From the NCBI GenBank assembly GCA_022414725.1, contig CM039463.1:93597145-93661144 (forward strand): a stretch of DNA of 64,000 nucleotides, in the 5' to 3' direction. Below the pieces are notes generated by a model, which was not told where the DNA came from, did not search any database, and worked only from the letters and a program-made list of their open reading frames with translations. The position numbers were made by a program, and so were the translations under genes. Each line of letters opens with the position of its first letter. Positions within the stretch are counted from its first letter, which is position 1. This document shows, piece after piece, positions 21,701 through 31,953 of the stretch. The stretch is from Microglena sp. YARC. Its lineage: Eukaryota; Chlorophyta; Chlorophyceae; Chlamydomonadales; Chlamydomonadaceae.

Positions 21701-24700
21701 GGTGTGTGGTGGTACTGGTATGAGGGGTTAATGGTGTTTGGTGGTAATGTTATGTGAGGATAATGTTATGTGAGGGTGATGGCATGTGAGGGTAGTGGTA
21801 TGTGGGGGTAAGGGTACGTGGGGGTAATGGTACCTAATGGTTATGGGACATAGGCTTGAATGGGTTCTTCGGGGGACATGGGACCAGGGGGACATGCAAC
21901 CTGGACTTGAATGGGAAGCTGGGTGTCATGGGAACTGAGGGAAATAAGTACCTAGAGGTTACGGGACATGGGCCTGGATGGGTTATTGGGGGGACATGGG
22001 ACCTGGGCTTGAATGGGACATCGGAGGAATGGGACCAGAGGGACGTGCGACCTGGGCTTGAATGGGAAGCTGGGGGTAATGGGACCTGGGGGTCATCGGT
22101 ACTGGGGGGAAAGATGTACCTAGAGTTTACGGGACACAGGCTTGAATGGGACATTGGAGGAATGGGACCAGGGGGACATGCGGCCTGGGCTTGAATGGGA
22201 AGCTGGGGGTAATGGGACCTGGGGGTCATCGGTACTGGGGGGAAAGATGTACCTAGTGTTTACGGGACACAGGCTTGAATGGGACATTTGAGGAATGGGA
22301 CCAGGGGGACATGCGGCCTGGGCTTGAATGGGAAACTGGGGGTCATGGGTACTGGAGGGAAAGAAATACCTAGAGGTTATGGGACACGGGCTTGAATAGG
22401 ACATCGGAGGAATGGGACCAGGGGGGCATGCGGCCTGGGCCTGAATGGGAAGCTGGGGGTAACGGGACCTGGGGGTCATCGGTACTGGAGGGAAAGATGT
22501 ACCTAGAGTTTACGGGACACAGGCTTGAATGGGACATAGGAGGAATGGGACCTGGGGGACATGCAACCTAGGCTTGAATGGGAAACTGGGGGTCGTGGGG
22601 GTCATGGGTATCGGGGGAAATAAGTACCTCAAGAGGATGGGACACGGGCTTTAATAGGTTCTTAGGAGGAACATGAAACTGGGCTTGAATGGGAAGCTGG
22701 CGGTCATCGGTACTGGGGGGAAAGAATTACCTTGGGGTTATGGGACATGGGCTTGAATGGGACATCGGAGGAATGGGACCTATCAGAGAAAATAGTGTAT
22801 TTTAATGGGGAACTGCTACACACAACTGTCTCTCATGCACACCTGACGTAACCAATGTGTCTGCCTTCTTTCCTCTGCCTCACAGTATTGACGTTGCATA
22901 TCACTTAGGCAGCAGCCAACTACAAGAAGAAGAATGACGCCATCATATCCGAGAAACAGAGTGGATTTTAATGGGTACCTGCTACACACCACTGTCTCTC
23001 ATGCAAACCTGACGTAACCAATGTGTCTGCCTTCTTTCCTCTGCCTCACAGTACTGACGTCACAGATCACTAGGGCAGCAGCCAACTTCAAAAAGAAGAA
23101 TGACGCCATTCAAGCTGATAAAAAGAAGCGGCAGCAATATATGATGTACGATGATGATGGAAGATCCTGGATGGTGGATGAGGAGGAGGAGGACTCGACA
23201 CCAGCCTTCTCAATAGCGTTTGACGAAGCTGATACGGTAAGAACCTAGGCAGTGTCTTGCTTATTGGTGTATGGTGATGATGGAAGATTCTGGACGGTGG
23301 ATGAAGAGGGGGGGGGCTCGAAGCCAGCCTTATAAACAGCGGTTGACGAAGCTGATATGGTAAGAAACTGGGCAGTGTCTTGCTTATTGGTGTACGATGA
23401 TGATGGTGGATGAGGAGGAGGGGGCCTTGAAGCCAGCCTTCTCAATAGCGTTTGACGAAGCCTATGCAGTAAGAACCTAGGCAGTGTCTTGCTTATTGAT
23501 GTCGATGATGATGATGGTCAATCCTGGATGGTGGATGAGGAGGAGGAGGACTCGACGCCAGCATTCTCAATAGCGTTTTACGAAGCTGGTGCAGTAAGAA
23601 CCTAGGCAGCGTCTTGCTTATTGATGTCGATGATGATGATGGTCAATCCTGGATGGTGGATGAGGAGGAGAAGGACTCTACGCCAGCAATCTCAATAGCG
23701 TTTGATGAAGGTGATACAGTGAAAACCTAGGCAGTGTCTTCCTTGTTGGTGTACAATGATGATGATGATGATGATGGAAGATCTTGGATGGCGGATGAGG
23801 AGGAGGAGGAGGTGGAGGTGTAGTAGTAGGAGGAGGAGGTGGAGAAGGAGGAGGAGGTGGAGGAGGTGGTGGAGGAGGTGGAGAAGGAGGAGGTGGAGGA
23901 GGAGGTGGAGGTGGAGAAGGAGGAGGTGGAGGTGTAGTAGGAGGAGGAGGAGGTGGAGAAGGAGGAGGTGGAGAAGGAAGAGGAGGTGGAGGAGGAGGTG
24001 GTGGAGGAGGAGGAGGAGGAGGTGGAGGTGGAGAAGGAGGAGGAGGTGGAGAAGGAGGAGGTGGAGAAGGAGGAGGAGGTGGAGAAGGAGGAGGTGGAGG
24101 AGGAGGTGGTGGAGGAGGTGGAGAAGGAGGAGGAGGAGGAGGTGGAGGTGGAGAAGGAGGAGGTGGAGAAGGAGAAGGAGGAGGAGGTGGAGGAGGAGGT
24201 GGTGGTGGAGGTGGAGAAAGGAGGTGAGGAGGAGGTGGAGGAGGAGGTGGAGGAGGAGGTGGAGGTGGAGGTGGAGGAGGAGGTGGAGGTGTAGTAGGAG
24301 GAGGTGGAGGTGTAGTAGGAGGAGGAGGAGGTGGAGAAGGAGGAGGAGGTGGAGGAGGAGGTGGTGGAGGGGGTGGAGAAGGAGGAGGAGGAGGAGGTGG
24401 AGGAGGAGGTGGAGGTGGAGAAGGAGGAGGTGGAGGTGTAGTAGGAGGAGGAGGAGGTGGAGAAGGAGGAGGTGGAGGAGGAGAGGTGGAGAAGAGGAGG
24501 AGGAGGTGGAGGAGGAGGAGGAGTGAGGTGGAGGAGGAGGTGGAGGAGGAGGTGGAGAAGGAGGAGGTGGAGGGAGGAGGGGAGGAGGAGGTGGTGGAGG
24601 AGGTGGAGAAGGAGGAGGAGGAGGTGGAGGAGGAGGAGGAGGTGGTGGAGGAGGTGGAGAAGGAGGAGGAGGAGGAGGAGGTGGAGGAGGAGGTGGTGAA

Positions 24701-27700
24701 GGAGGTGGAGAAGGAGGAGGAGGAGGAGAAGGAGGAGAAGGAGGTGGAGGAGAAGGCATGCGCACTGGCTGCCATGGATTGTAAGGAACAGGGCTAGGGG
24801 ACAGGGGATGCACCCTGGAACGCAGCGCTCTCATCTATTGCCCCTCTCATCCACTCCCCGCTACCATCCCCCACTACCCACCCCCAACATTCACTACCCA
24901 TCCACTACGCACCCTCAACCTGAACTACCACCCCCAAGATTCGCTGCCCATCCAATACACCCCCCAACCTCAACTTCCACCCGCGACATTCACTACCCAT
25001 TCACTACCCACCCCCACCCTCCACTACCACCCCCAACATTCACTACCCATTCACTACCCACCCCCACCCTCCACTACCACCCCAACATTCACTACCCATT
25101 CACTACCCACCCCCACCCTCCACTACCACCCAACATTCACTACCCATTCACTACCCACCCCCACCCTCCACTACCACCCCCAACATTCACTACCCATTCA
25201 CTACCCACCCCCACCCTCCACTACCACCCCCCAACATTCACTACCCATTCACTACCCACTTGCTACCCACCCACTTACCTTTATTCATGTTTCCTCCTGC
25301 CTGCCAGAGCCCGTTTCAGTGATATACATTGGTCTAGTGGTGCACCAAATTGCTTAAACGAAGAAGGGTCGGGGTTCGATTCCCCCTACGGTCGCCCTTG
25401 GCGTTGCAGGTTGCTGTCAACCGCAATGGTAGCTTGTCCAGTTGAGGTGGTAGACTGTTCTCTGCCCGCGTACGACGGGTTCCCTTAATACCACGCCCCA
25501 CCAGACTTTCTCATTACTTTTTCCTGACTGCCAGGCGTTCCAAGACTTAGACCAGTGGTGGGGCACATGGCATGCACAGAGACTGACATAGACCGCAAGG
25601 AACAGGGCTAGGAGACAGGGGCTGCACCTTGGAACACGGCGCTCCCATATATTGCCCCTCCCAACCACCCTCCACGACCACCCCCAACATTCACTACCCA
25701 TCCACTACCCTCCACTACCACCCCCAACATTCACTACCCATCCACTACCCTCCACTACCACCCCCAACATTCACTACCCATCCACACCCACCCCTGACAG
25801 TCACGGCCCATCCACTACCCATCCACTTACCCCCCAGTCATGCTCCTCCTTACTGCCAGGTTTTCCAAGATTTTGACAAGGACCAAGAGGCTGGGTCTGA
25901 CTCTGACTACGACGAGGACGATGACGAGGACGAGGCGTTCCCCAACTTTGAAGAAGACGACAATGAATTTGACTTTAGTGACGGGGCAGCATCAGGCTGG
26001 AGCAAGCTGAAGTCGGTGACCCGCAAGCCTCGGCAACGGCAGGATGAGGACGACGAGGAAGAGGACCTGGGCATGAGCAGGAAGAAGGTGCAGGCCATCA
26101 GTGCCATGCCGCGGCAGCGAATCAGAGCAGCCGATATGGAGCTGGATATGAGCGGAGAGACCATGCACGCCATCAGCGCCATGGAGGGCCCCGACACAGG
26201 TAGATAGGGGGATTTGAAATTTGATGTTTGAAATTTGAAATGGAGGGCCCAGGTAGCACGGCAGCCGATATGGAGCTGGACATGAGGGGAGAGACCATGC
26301 ACGCCATCAGCGCCATGGAGGGCCCCTACACAGGTAGGGGGGGATTTGAAATTTGAAATTGAAATTTGAAATGGGGGGCCCAGGTTGCACGGCAGCCGAT
26401 ATGGAGCTGGATATGAGTGGGGAGACCATGCACGCCATCAGCGCCATGGAGGGCCCCGACACAGGTAGGGGGGATTTGAAATTTGAATTTGAAATTTGAA
26501 ATAGGGGTCCAGGTTGCACGGCAGCCGATATGGAGCTGGATATGAGGGGAGAGACTACGCACGCCATCAGTGCCATGGAGGGCCCCGACACAGGTAGGAG
26601 GGGAAATTGAAATTTGAAATTTCAGGTAGGGGGGAAATCAAAAATTCATACGCCCCAACACATGCAGGGGAGAAATTGAAATTTGAACGTTCATACGCCC
26701 TGGCACAGGTAGGGGAATTTGAAGTTGGAATTTCATACGCGCCGACACAGGAAGGGGGGAAACTGAAATTTGAAAATTCAGTGAAATTTGAACATTTATA
26801 TGCCACGACACAGGTAAGGAGGAAATTAAAAATTCATACGACCTGAAAAAAGGTAGGGGGGAAATTCAAGTTTGAAAGTCATACATCTTGACTCAGGTAG
26901 GCGCGAAATTGAAATTTGAAAATTCATTCGCCCTGCCACTCGTCCTGAGGTCGAAGGAACCTTCCAGTTTGCATGCACCGTACATACTGGAGAATGGCTA
27001 CCACGTAGGGGATTTGGTTTCACAGTTCAATTTACAGTTGGTAGGGGGAAGCTAGCCCCCACTTAAGTTAACCCCCACTTACCTAAGACCTCAACCCACC
27101 TATACCCTAAACCCTAAACCCTCTAAATCCTAAATCCTAAACCCTTAACCCTCTAAACTTAAGTGGGTGCTAACTGCCCCCCACCTCCTGACACAGTGCT
27201 CGAGGATTTTGCTGGTAAACCCCTTACCCTTCACCCTTAAATCCTTAAACCCTTAACCCTCTAAACTTAAGTGGCTGCTAACTGCCCCCCACCTCCTGAC
27301 ACAGTGCTCGAGGATTTTGCTGGTAAACCCCTTACCCTTCACCCTTAAATCCTTAAACCCTGAAAATATAAACTTAAGTGGCTGCTAACTTCCCCCCCCC
27401 CCCCCCCCCCCCCCCCCCGATACAGTGCTCGAGGACTTTGCTGGTAAACCCTTCACCCTTAAACTCTTCACCCTTAAACCCTATACCTTGAAACCCTACA
27501 CTTAAGTGGGTGCTAACTTCCCCCCCCTCCGACGTAGTGCTCGAGGACTTTGCAGGGTAACCCTTGAACCCCTAACCCTTAAGCCCTAAACCCTACACTT
27601 TTTTGGGTGCTAACGCCCCCCCCCTCACCCCCCGACACAGTTCTCGAGGACTATGCAGGCGGCAGGGAGGACACTACCTCTCTGATGGAGGACCTGGGGG

Positions 27701-30700
27701 TGGTCTCACGTCGGGACGGGAGCGGAAGGGTCGACACTAAAGATGACCTTGGCCTCGGACTGCCTTCCACTTGGGGCGGCTCAGGCCAAGCCACCGGCCA
27801 AGTTGACTACGATGAACAGGAGGCCCTGCTGCATAAGATGGGCTTCCCAGCCCACAAGGTATCAAACGTGTATCATAATCTGCACCTCAAAATGCCCAAA
27901 CCCACCCACAACCACCACCCCACACCCTTCATATTGGCTTCCCGTCGCACCCTCCCGTCCGGGCTCAAAATGCTCCCCCCCCCACCACCACCACCACCAC
28001 CACCACACACACCACACACACACCTTATCTTCCTTCCCATCTTCCTTCCCGTTCCACCAGGTTAAAAAGCTAATGGGGTATCAGAACCCTCAACCTCATC
28101 CCCTTATCTTTCTCATCCCCTCAGCCCTTCATCCACTCATCCCCTTCCCATCTTCCTTCCCGTTCCACCAGGTTAAAAAGCTAATGGGGTATCAGAACCC
28201 TCAACCTCATCCCTTTATCTTTTTCATCCCCTCAGCCCTTCAACCACTCATCCCCTTCCCATCTTCCTTCCCGTGCCACCAGGATAAAAAGCTAATGGGG
28301 TATCAGAACCCTCAACCTCATCCCCTTATCTTTTTCATCCCCTCAGCCCTTCATCCACTCATCCCTTTCCCATCTTCCTTCCCGTTCCACAAGGTTAAAA
28401 AGCTGATGGGGTACCAGAAAGAAGCCGTGGAAGAGTTGAAGAAGACGCAGATGCGCTCCTTCAAGAGTCCCAAGCTGCAGCGTGTGCTGCGTATCTCGGG
28501 AGGGACCCACCAGAACCGTCCCATTGTCTCCTCCATGGGCAACCAGACCCGTCCAATGATGGAGAAGGTTCGCCAGGTAAGGGGAAGTTCCCCTCCATTT
28601 AAGTTAGCCTCCATGCTATTGGTGGTTGGCCCTAGTGAAAGCAAACGGGCTGGCCTTCTCAACCTCACGCCTCGAAATAAGGCGTACTATTTATTTATTT
28701 ATTTATTTAGCCTTCCTGGGCAACCAGTGCGGGTGCTGCACATCTGAGGAGGGACCCACCAGACCCGTCCAATGATGGAGAAGGTTCGCCAGGTAAGGGA
28801 ACGTTAGCTTCCACTGAAGTACGCCTGCATGGGCAACCAGTGTTTGTGCTGCACATCTTGGGAGGGACCCACCAGACCCGTCCCATGGTCTCCTCCATGG
28901 GCAACCAGACCCGTCCAATGATGGAGAAGGTCCGCCAGGTAAGGGAACGTTAGCCTTACCTTTAGTTAGCCTCCATGGGCAACCAGCGCGGGTGCTGCGC
29001 ATCTTCGGAGGGACCCACCAGACCCGTCCCATGGTCTCTTCCATGGGCAACCAGACCTGTCCAATGATGGAGAAGGTCCGCCAGGTAAGGAGAAGTTAGC
29101 CTTCTCTTAAGTTGGCCACCTAGATCCTGAATCCTAAACCCCTCTAAACCCCAAACCTTTGAATCAAAAACCTACCCCCCCCCCCCCCCCCCCCCCCTAC
29201 CCCCTAACCTCACTAAGCTGAAGTGGAGGCCAACTTTAGTGAAGGCTAACTTTCACCCACAGGTCCTCTAGTCTGGGCCAAGGTCACCACCTCCACACAC
29301 ACACCACACAAAAAACACCCTTAACCCCCTCCCCCCACCAACCCACCCACCCACCCATCTCCACCACCAGGCAATCTTCAACATGATCTAGAGTCAGTGT
29401 GAGGACGTGACCACCTTGCCTGAGGGCTCTCCCCTCCCCCCCCCACACACACACCGGTCCTCTGGGCCAAGGTCCCCACCACCGCACACACACCACACAA
29501 AAAAACACCCTTAACCCCCTCCCCCACCCACCCACCCACCCATCTCCACCACCAGGCGATCTTCAATGTGATCTAGAGTCAGAGCGAGGACGTGACCACC
29601 TTGCCTGAGGGCTCTCTCTGGCTGGACCTGTTCGCCGGCACACACACACAACACAAAAACCTTCACCTCCCACCACCACCACATACGCACACACCACCAC
29701 CACCCCGCCAGGCGGTCTTCAACATGATACAGAGTCAATGTGAGGACGTGACCACCTTGCCTGAGGGCTCTCTCTGGCTGGACCTGTTCGCCGGCACACG
29801 CACACAACACAAAAACCTTCACCTCCCTCCACCACCACATACACACACACCACCACCACCACCCCGCCAGGCGATCTTCAACATGATCCAGAGTCAATGT
29901 GAAGACGTGACCACCTTGCCTGAGGGCTCTCGCTGGCTGGACCTGTTCGCCGGCACCGGCTCGGTGGGTCTGGAGGCTCTGTCCAGGGGCTGTGCTGAGT
30001 GCCACTTTGTGGAGATGGATAAGTGGCTGTGCAAGAATGTGTTGGGGAAGAATCTGCAGACCTTCGGCTTCAACCGAAGGTCTGTGGTGCACACCTTCAA
30101 GTGCGAGGATTTCTTGAAGAAGGCCCTGCAGGTGCGGCATCAGGGGTGGGTGGGTGGTGGAAGGGTGGGGTGGGTGGTGGAAGGTTGGGGTGGTGGTGGA
30201 AGGTTGGGGTGGGTGGTGGAAGGTTAGGGTGGGTGGGTGGGTGGTGGAAGGTTGGGGTGGGTGGTGGAAGGTTAGGGTGGGTGGGTGGTGGAAGGGTGGG
30301 TGGGTGGTGGAAGGTTAGGTGGGTGGGTGGTGGAAAGGTTGGGGTGGGTGGGTGGTGGAAGGTTAGGGTGGGTGGGTGGTGGAAGGTTGGGGTGGTGGTG
30401 GAAGGGTGGGGTGGGTGGTGGAAGGTTGGGGTGGTGGTGGAAGGCTAGGGTGGGTGGGTGGTGGAAGGTTGGGTGTGGTGGTGGAAGGGTGGGGTGGATG
30501 GTGGAAGGTTGGGTGGGTGGGTGGGTGGTGGAAGGGTGGGTGGGTGGGTGGTGGAAGGGTGGGTGAAAGGTCGGGATGGGAAGGGTGGGATGGGAGGGTT
30601 GGGGTGGGAGGGTTGGGTTGGGTGGGTGGTGGAAGGTGGGCTGGGTGGGTGGAAGGTTGGGGTGGGGTGGGTGGTGGAAGGTTGGGGTGGGTTGGGTGGG

Positions 30701-31953
30701 TGGTGGAAGGTGGGTTGGGTGGGTGGGTGGAAGGTTGGGGTGGGGTGAGTACTCACCATGAAATAACACCTCCAGGACATAGAACGAATACCGGCAAATA
30801 AATAAATAATACGCCTTATTACAATAAGTGAGGTTGAGACCAGCCCGTTTGCTTGCACTGGGGCCAACCACCAAAAGGGGGGGGGGGGCATTGCCCTGGT
30901 TGGGCGGCATCAAAATCGATTGATAAATAAAGAAATGGTATGCTTTATAAGGACCCACCCCTCCTTGCCCCCACCATACCCCACTCCTCCATGCCATACA
31001 AAATTCTTGCTCACCGTATGCAGGTGCCATGATTCGCTGGCGGGGCCTCTGACTTCATCCGCATGTGCCTGCCCTACCTTCTTTTCTCCTACTCCACCCC
31101 TCCACGCCCCTTCACCCCACCCCACCCCACCCTACCCCCCTACCCCACTCCTCCATGCCATACAAATGTCTTGCTCACCGTATGCAGGTGCCGTGATTCG
31201 CTGGCGGGGCCTTCGACTTCAACCGCATGTGCCCGCCCTACCTGCTGATCTCCTACTCCACCCCTCCACGCCCCTTCACCCCACCCCACCCTACCCCCCT
31301 AACCCACCCCTCCGTGCCATAACAATATCTTGCTCACCGTTTGCAGGGGCCACGATTCGCTGGTGGGGCCTTCGACTTCATCAGCATGTGCCTGCCCTAC
31401 CTGCTGGTCTCCTACCCCACCCCTCCACCCCACCCCACCCCCTAACCCACCCATCCGTTCCCCCACCCGACCCCTCCATGCCATTAAAATGTCTTCCTCG
31501 TCGTTTGCAGGTGCCACGATTCGCTGGCGGGGCCTTCGACTTCATCAGCATGTGCCTGCCCTACCTGCTGGTCTCCTACCCCACCCCTCCACCCCACCCC
31601 ACCCCACCCCCTAACCCACCCATCCGTTTCCCCCACCCGACCCCTCCATGCCATTAAAATGTCTTCCTCGTCGTTTGCAGGTGCCACGATTCGCTGGCGG
31701 GGCCTTTGACTTCATCAGCATGTGCCCGCCCTACCTGCTGGTCTCCTACCCCGAGCTGTTCGGGTACTTAGAGAAGTCCGCACTAATCCACCCGGGGACC
31801 ATTATGTTCGTGGAGTATCCTAAGCAGCTGTCCAATGAGATCCCCAAGACTGTGGGCCCCCTGGTACAAGTGAGGGACCGGAAGTACGGGCGCACCAGGG
31901 TGGTGGTGTATGGCCCTGCTGAATCAGTCGGCGATGGCGAAGAGGTTTTCTAG
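18673..31953 (+). CDS. RSMD: RsmD-family rRNA (guanine) methyltransferase with long low-complexity N-terminal extension
   Basis: Nine exons (18673-18787, 19390-19689, 21498-21593, 23052-23236, 25860-26199, 27641-27858, 28394-28576, 29871-30131, 31681-31953) total 1971 nt, 656 residues, with every phase matching. Residues about 440-656 are an RsmD-type methyltransferase that uses S-adenosylmethionine to modify a guanine in small-subunit rRNA, probably in the plastid. Seen: LRISGG, NQTRPMMEKVRQAIFNM, the AdoMet loop DLFAGTGSVGLEALSRG, ECHFVEMDK, the motif IV position reading MCPPY, then FVEYPK and DRKYGRTRVVVYGPAE. Bacterial RsmD is about 200 residues. Here about 430 residues precede it: Lys/Glu-rich (RERKKKKKEKEEKKQ), Asp/Glu-rich (DYDEDDDEDEAFPNFEEDD) and a UBA/ubiquitin-helix-like EALLHKMGFPAHKVKKLMGY. 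The Cys in place of Asp/Asn before PPY is unusual; as I recall, plant homologues also lack the acid there. The first exon is the least certain. Confidence 0.82.
18788..19389 (+). repeat. RSMD: CACA-rich intron
   Basis: From about 19000 the intron is CACACA interrupted by CATGCA and ACGTACA. Both strands translate into long meaningless frames. Short duplicated blocks CCCATTAATG/CCCATTAGTG lie near 18915 and 18965. Confidence 0.6.
19390..19689 (+). CDS. RSMD: RSMD exon 2 (basic low-complexity)
   Basis: It follows CACTGACAG after a long CACA tract. It encodes Pro/Ser/Thr-rich sequence, then SDGWGVEVIPKPTARVGRKQ, the Lys/Glu block and YVNMQTDGIHQMEVLRDALQ, ending ACAG|GTGGGC. A 3' echo of the last 25 codons plus donor lies at about 19745-19850. 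Confidence 0.7.
19690..21497 (+). repeat. RSMD: Intron with TTCG/TTCA tract, CCACC tracts and six 5' echoes
   Basis: Donor side: GGTGGT tract and one 3' echo. 19893-20165 is (TTCA/TTCG)n. Acceptor-plus-exon echoes (CACAGGTGCACTTGAGATCAG type) lie near 20267, 20558, 20670, 21038, 21113 and 21300, separated by CCACCACC tracts. Confidence 0.8.
21498..21593 (+). CDS. RSMD: RSMD exon 3
   Basis: It follows GCTCACAG and encodes GALEISIEKRRALEAEGK and AAIKTRKQRGPEGN, with donor GTGAGT. It is the only one of seven similar units that runs past AEGKA into a donor. Confidence 0.7.
21594..23051 (+). repeat. RSMD: Intron with about 130-bp tandem repeat
   Basis: From about 21835 to 22790 a unit of about 130 bp is repeated about seven times (marker words GGCTTGAATGGGACAT and GGACCAGGGGGACATGC). 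A 5' echo of exon 4 at 22870-22970 sits before the acceptor. Confidence 0.75.
23052..23236 (+). CDS. RSMD: RSMD exon 4
   Basis: It follows CTGCCTCACAG and encodes VLTSQITRAAANFKKKND to WMVDEEEEDSTPAFSIAFDE, ending GATACG|GTAAGA. It is alternately basic and acidic. One 5' echo (22890-22970) and four 3' echoes (23265-23730) flank it. Confidence 0.72.
23237..23750 (+). repeat. RSMD: Four 3' echoes of exon 4
   Basis: Copies of the exon end (GATGATGG through GCGTTTGACGAAGC) with a GTAAGAACCTAGG donor-like site lie near 23270-23365, 23390-23480, 23510-23605 and 23635-23735. The last has GTGAAAACC at the donor. Confidence 0.8.
23751..24760 (+). repeat. RSMD: 1-kb polypurine tract (GGA/GGT)n
   Basis: Nearly uninterrupted GGAGGAGGTGGA and GAAGGAGGAGGT on the plus strand, starting with a short GAT repeat at 23757. 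It is likely able to form triplex or G-quadruplex structures. Long frames in all readings are artefacts. Confidence 0.9.
24761..25859 (+). repeat. RSMD: Acceptor side of intron 4: CCACTACCACCCC repeat
   Basis: 24840-25270 and 25640-25830 are tandem units containing CATTCACTACCCATTCACTA and CCACCCTCCACTACCACC. Echoes of the exon 5 acceptor (CTGCCAGGCGTTCCAAGAC) lie at about 25531, and possibly 25300. A tRNA-like insertion separates the two repeat blocks. Confidence 0.75.
25330..25522 (+). mobile_element. tRNA-derived Pol III unit (SINE-like or tRNA pseudogene)
   Basis: TGGTCTAGTGG at 25330-25340 matches the A-box consensus, GGTTCGATTCC at 25373-25383 is a perfect B box, and TTTTT at 25518-25522 is a Pol III terminator. 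The flanks do not pair as an acceptor stem and the D stem is broken, so this is not a working tRNA. It lies inside an intron between two repeat blocks. Confidence 0.6.
25860..26199 (+). CDS. RSMD: RSMD exon 5 (acidic)
   Basis: It follows TACTGCCAG and encodes VFQDFDKDQEAGSDSD, a long Asp/Glu run, then RKPRQRQDEDDEEEDLG and MELDMSGETMHAISAMEGPD, ending ACAG|GTAGAT in phase 1. The MHAISAM segment resembles the earlier VQAISAM, an internal duplication. Confidence 0.75.
26200..27640 (+). repeat. RSMD: Intron with three long 3' echoes, short donor echoes and telomere-like stretches
   Basis: Copies of the exon 5 end (GCCGATATGGAGCTGGA through CCGACACAGGTAGG) lie at about 26261, 26392 and 26520. 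They shorten to donor-only words to about 26905. From 27100, CCCTAAACCCT-type runs are interleaved with four acceptor echoes. A C run lies at about 27391-27418. Confidence 0.8.
27641..27858 (+). CDS. RSMD: RSMD exon 6
   Basis: It follows CCCGACACAG and encodes VLEDYAGGREDTTSLMEDLG to DYDEQEALLHKMGFPAHK, ending CACAAG|GTATCA in phase 0. Four earlier acceptor-plus-CTCGAGGA echoes lie at about 27195, 27305, 27425 and 27537. Confidence 0.75.
27859..28393 (+). repeat. RSMD: Three 5' echoes of exon 7
   Basis: Units at about 28062, 28172 and 28284 repeat CCACCAGGTTAAAAAGC and a following ATGGGGTATCAGAACCC, about 110 bp apart. Confidence 0.85.
28394..28576 (+). CDS. RSMD: RSMD exon 7 (start of methyltransferase domain)
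   Basis: It encodes VKKLMGYQKEAVEELKK, then RSFKSPKLQRVLRISGGTHQ and NQTRPMMEKVRQ before GTAAGG. The RISGG and TRP..EKVR motifs are those that open RsmD proteins. The working acceptor reads CCACAAG while its three upstream echoes read CCACCAG. Confidence 0.82.
28577..29870 (+). repeat. RSMD: 3' echoes of exon 7, an R1 element and 5' echoes of exon 8
   Basis: The exon 7 end with GTAAGG recurs at about 28728-28795, 28832-28939 and 28972-29084. An R1 element lies at 28617-28709. Echoes of the exon 8 start (ATCTTCAACATGATC) are at about 29371, 29555 and 29712; the third reads open into DLFAG and then into CACA. Telomere-like words and a C run are at 29120-29200. Confidence 0.85.
28617..28709 (+). 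repeat. Interspersed element R1 copy with (TTTA)n tail
   Basis: It begins TTGGTGGTTGGCCCTAG, carries AGCAAACGGGCTGGCC and the stem ACGCCT/AGGCGT, and ends in a TATTTATTTATTTA tail. It is inserted in intron 7 of RSMD. Confidence 0.75.
29871..30131 (+). CDS. RSMD: RSMD exon 8 (AdoMet-binding motif)
   Basis: It follows CCCGCCAG and encodes AIFNMIQSQCEDVTTLPEGS, then RWLDLFAGTGSVGLEALSRG, FVEMDKWLCKNVLGKNLQ and the segment to FLKKALQ. DLFAGTGSVGLEA is the glycine-rich AdoMet loop, and the Glu/Asp of VEMD follow at the usual distance. Confidence 0.88.
30132..31680 (+). repeat. RSMD: Last RSMD intron: G-rich 5' half, R1 element, C-rich 3' half with four echoes
   Basis: 30140-30750 is a roughly 20-bp repeat (GGTGGGTGGTGGAAGGTTGG). 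An R1 element in reverse lies at 30796-30875. From 30960, four 5' echoes of the terminal exon start at about 31024, 31188, 31349 and 31511, each followed by CCCACCCC. The two halves are complementary in composition and in words. Confidence 0.85.
30796..30875 (-). repeat. Interspersed element R1, reverse copy
   Basis: Reverse orientation: AATAAATAAATAATACGCC at the left is the tail, and GGGGCCAACCACCA at the right is the head. Confidence 0.75.
31681..31953 (+). CDS. RSMD: RSMD terminal exon (motif IV and C-terminus)
   Basis: It follows CGTTTGCAG and encodes VPRFAGGAFDFISMCPPYLL to GYLEKSALIHPGTIMFVEYP, then DRKYGRTRVVVYGPAESVG and a TAG at 31951. CPPY is at 31723-31734. The four upstream echoes encode MCLPY, and only this copy has PPY. 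Confidence 0.88.
   Translation: MPRFAGGAFDFISMCPPYLLVSYPELFGYLEKSALIHPGTIMFVEYPKQLSNEIPKTVGPLVQVRDRKYGRTRVVVYGPAESVGDGEEVF

Noticed and set aside
23678..24834. Long Ser/Pro/Leu and Arg/Trp frames on both strands
   Set aside because: The (GGA/GGT)n tract has no stops in several frames; it lies in an RSMD intron.
25321..25395. Functional tRNA gene
   Set aside because: A and B boxes are perfect, but acceptor and D stems do not pair.
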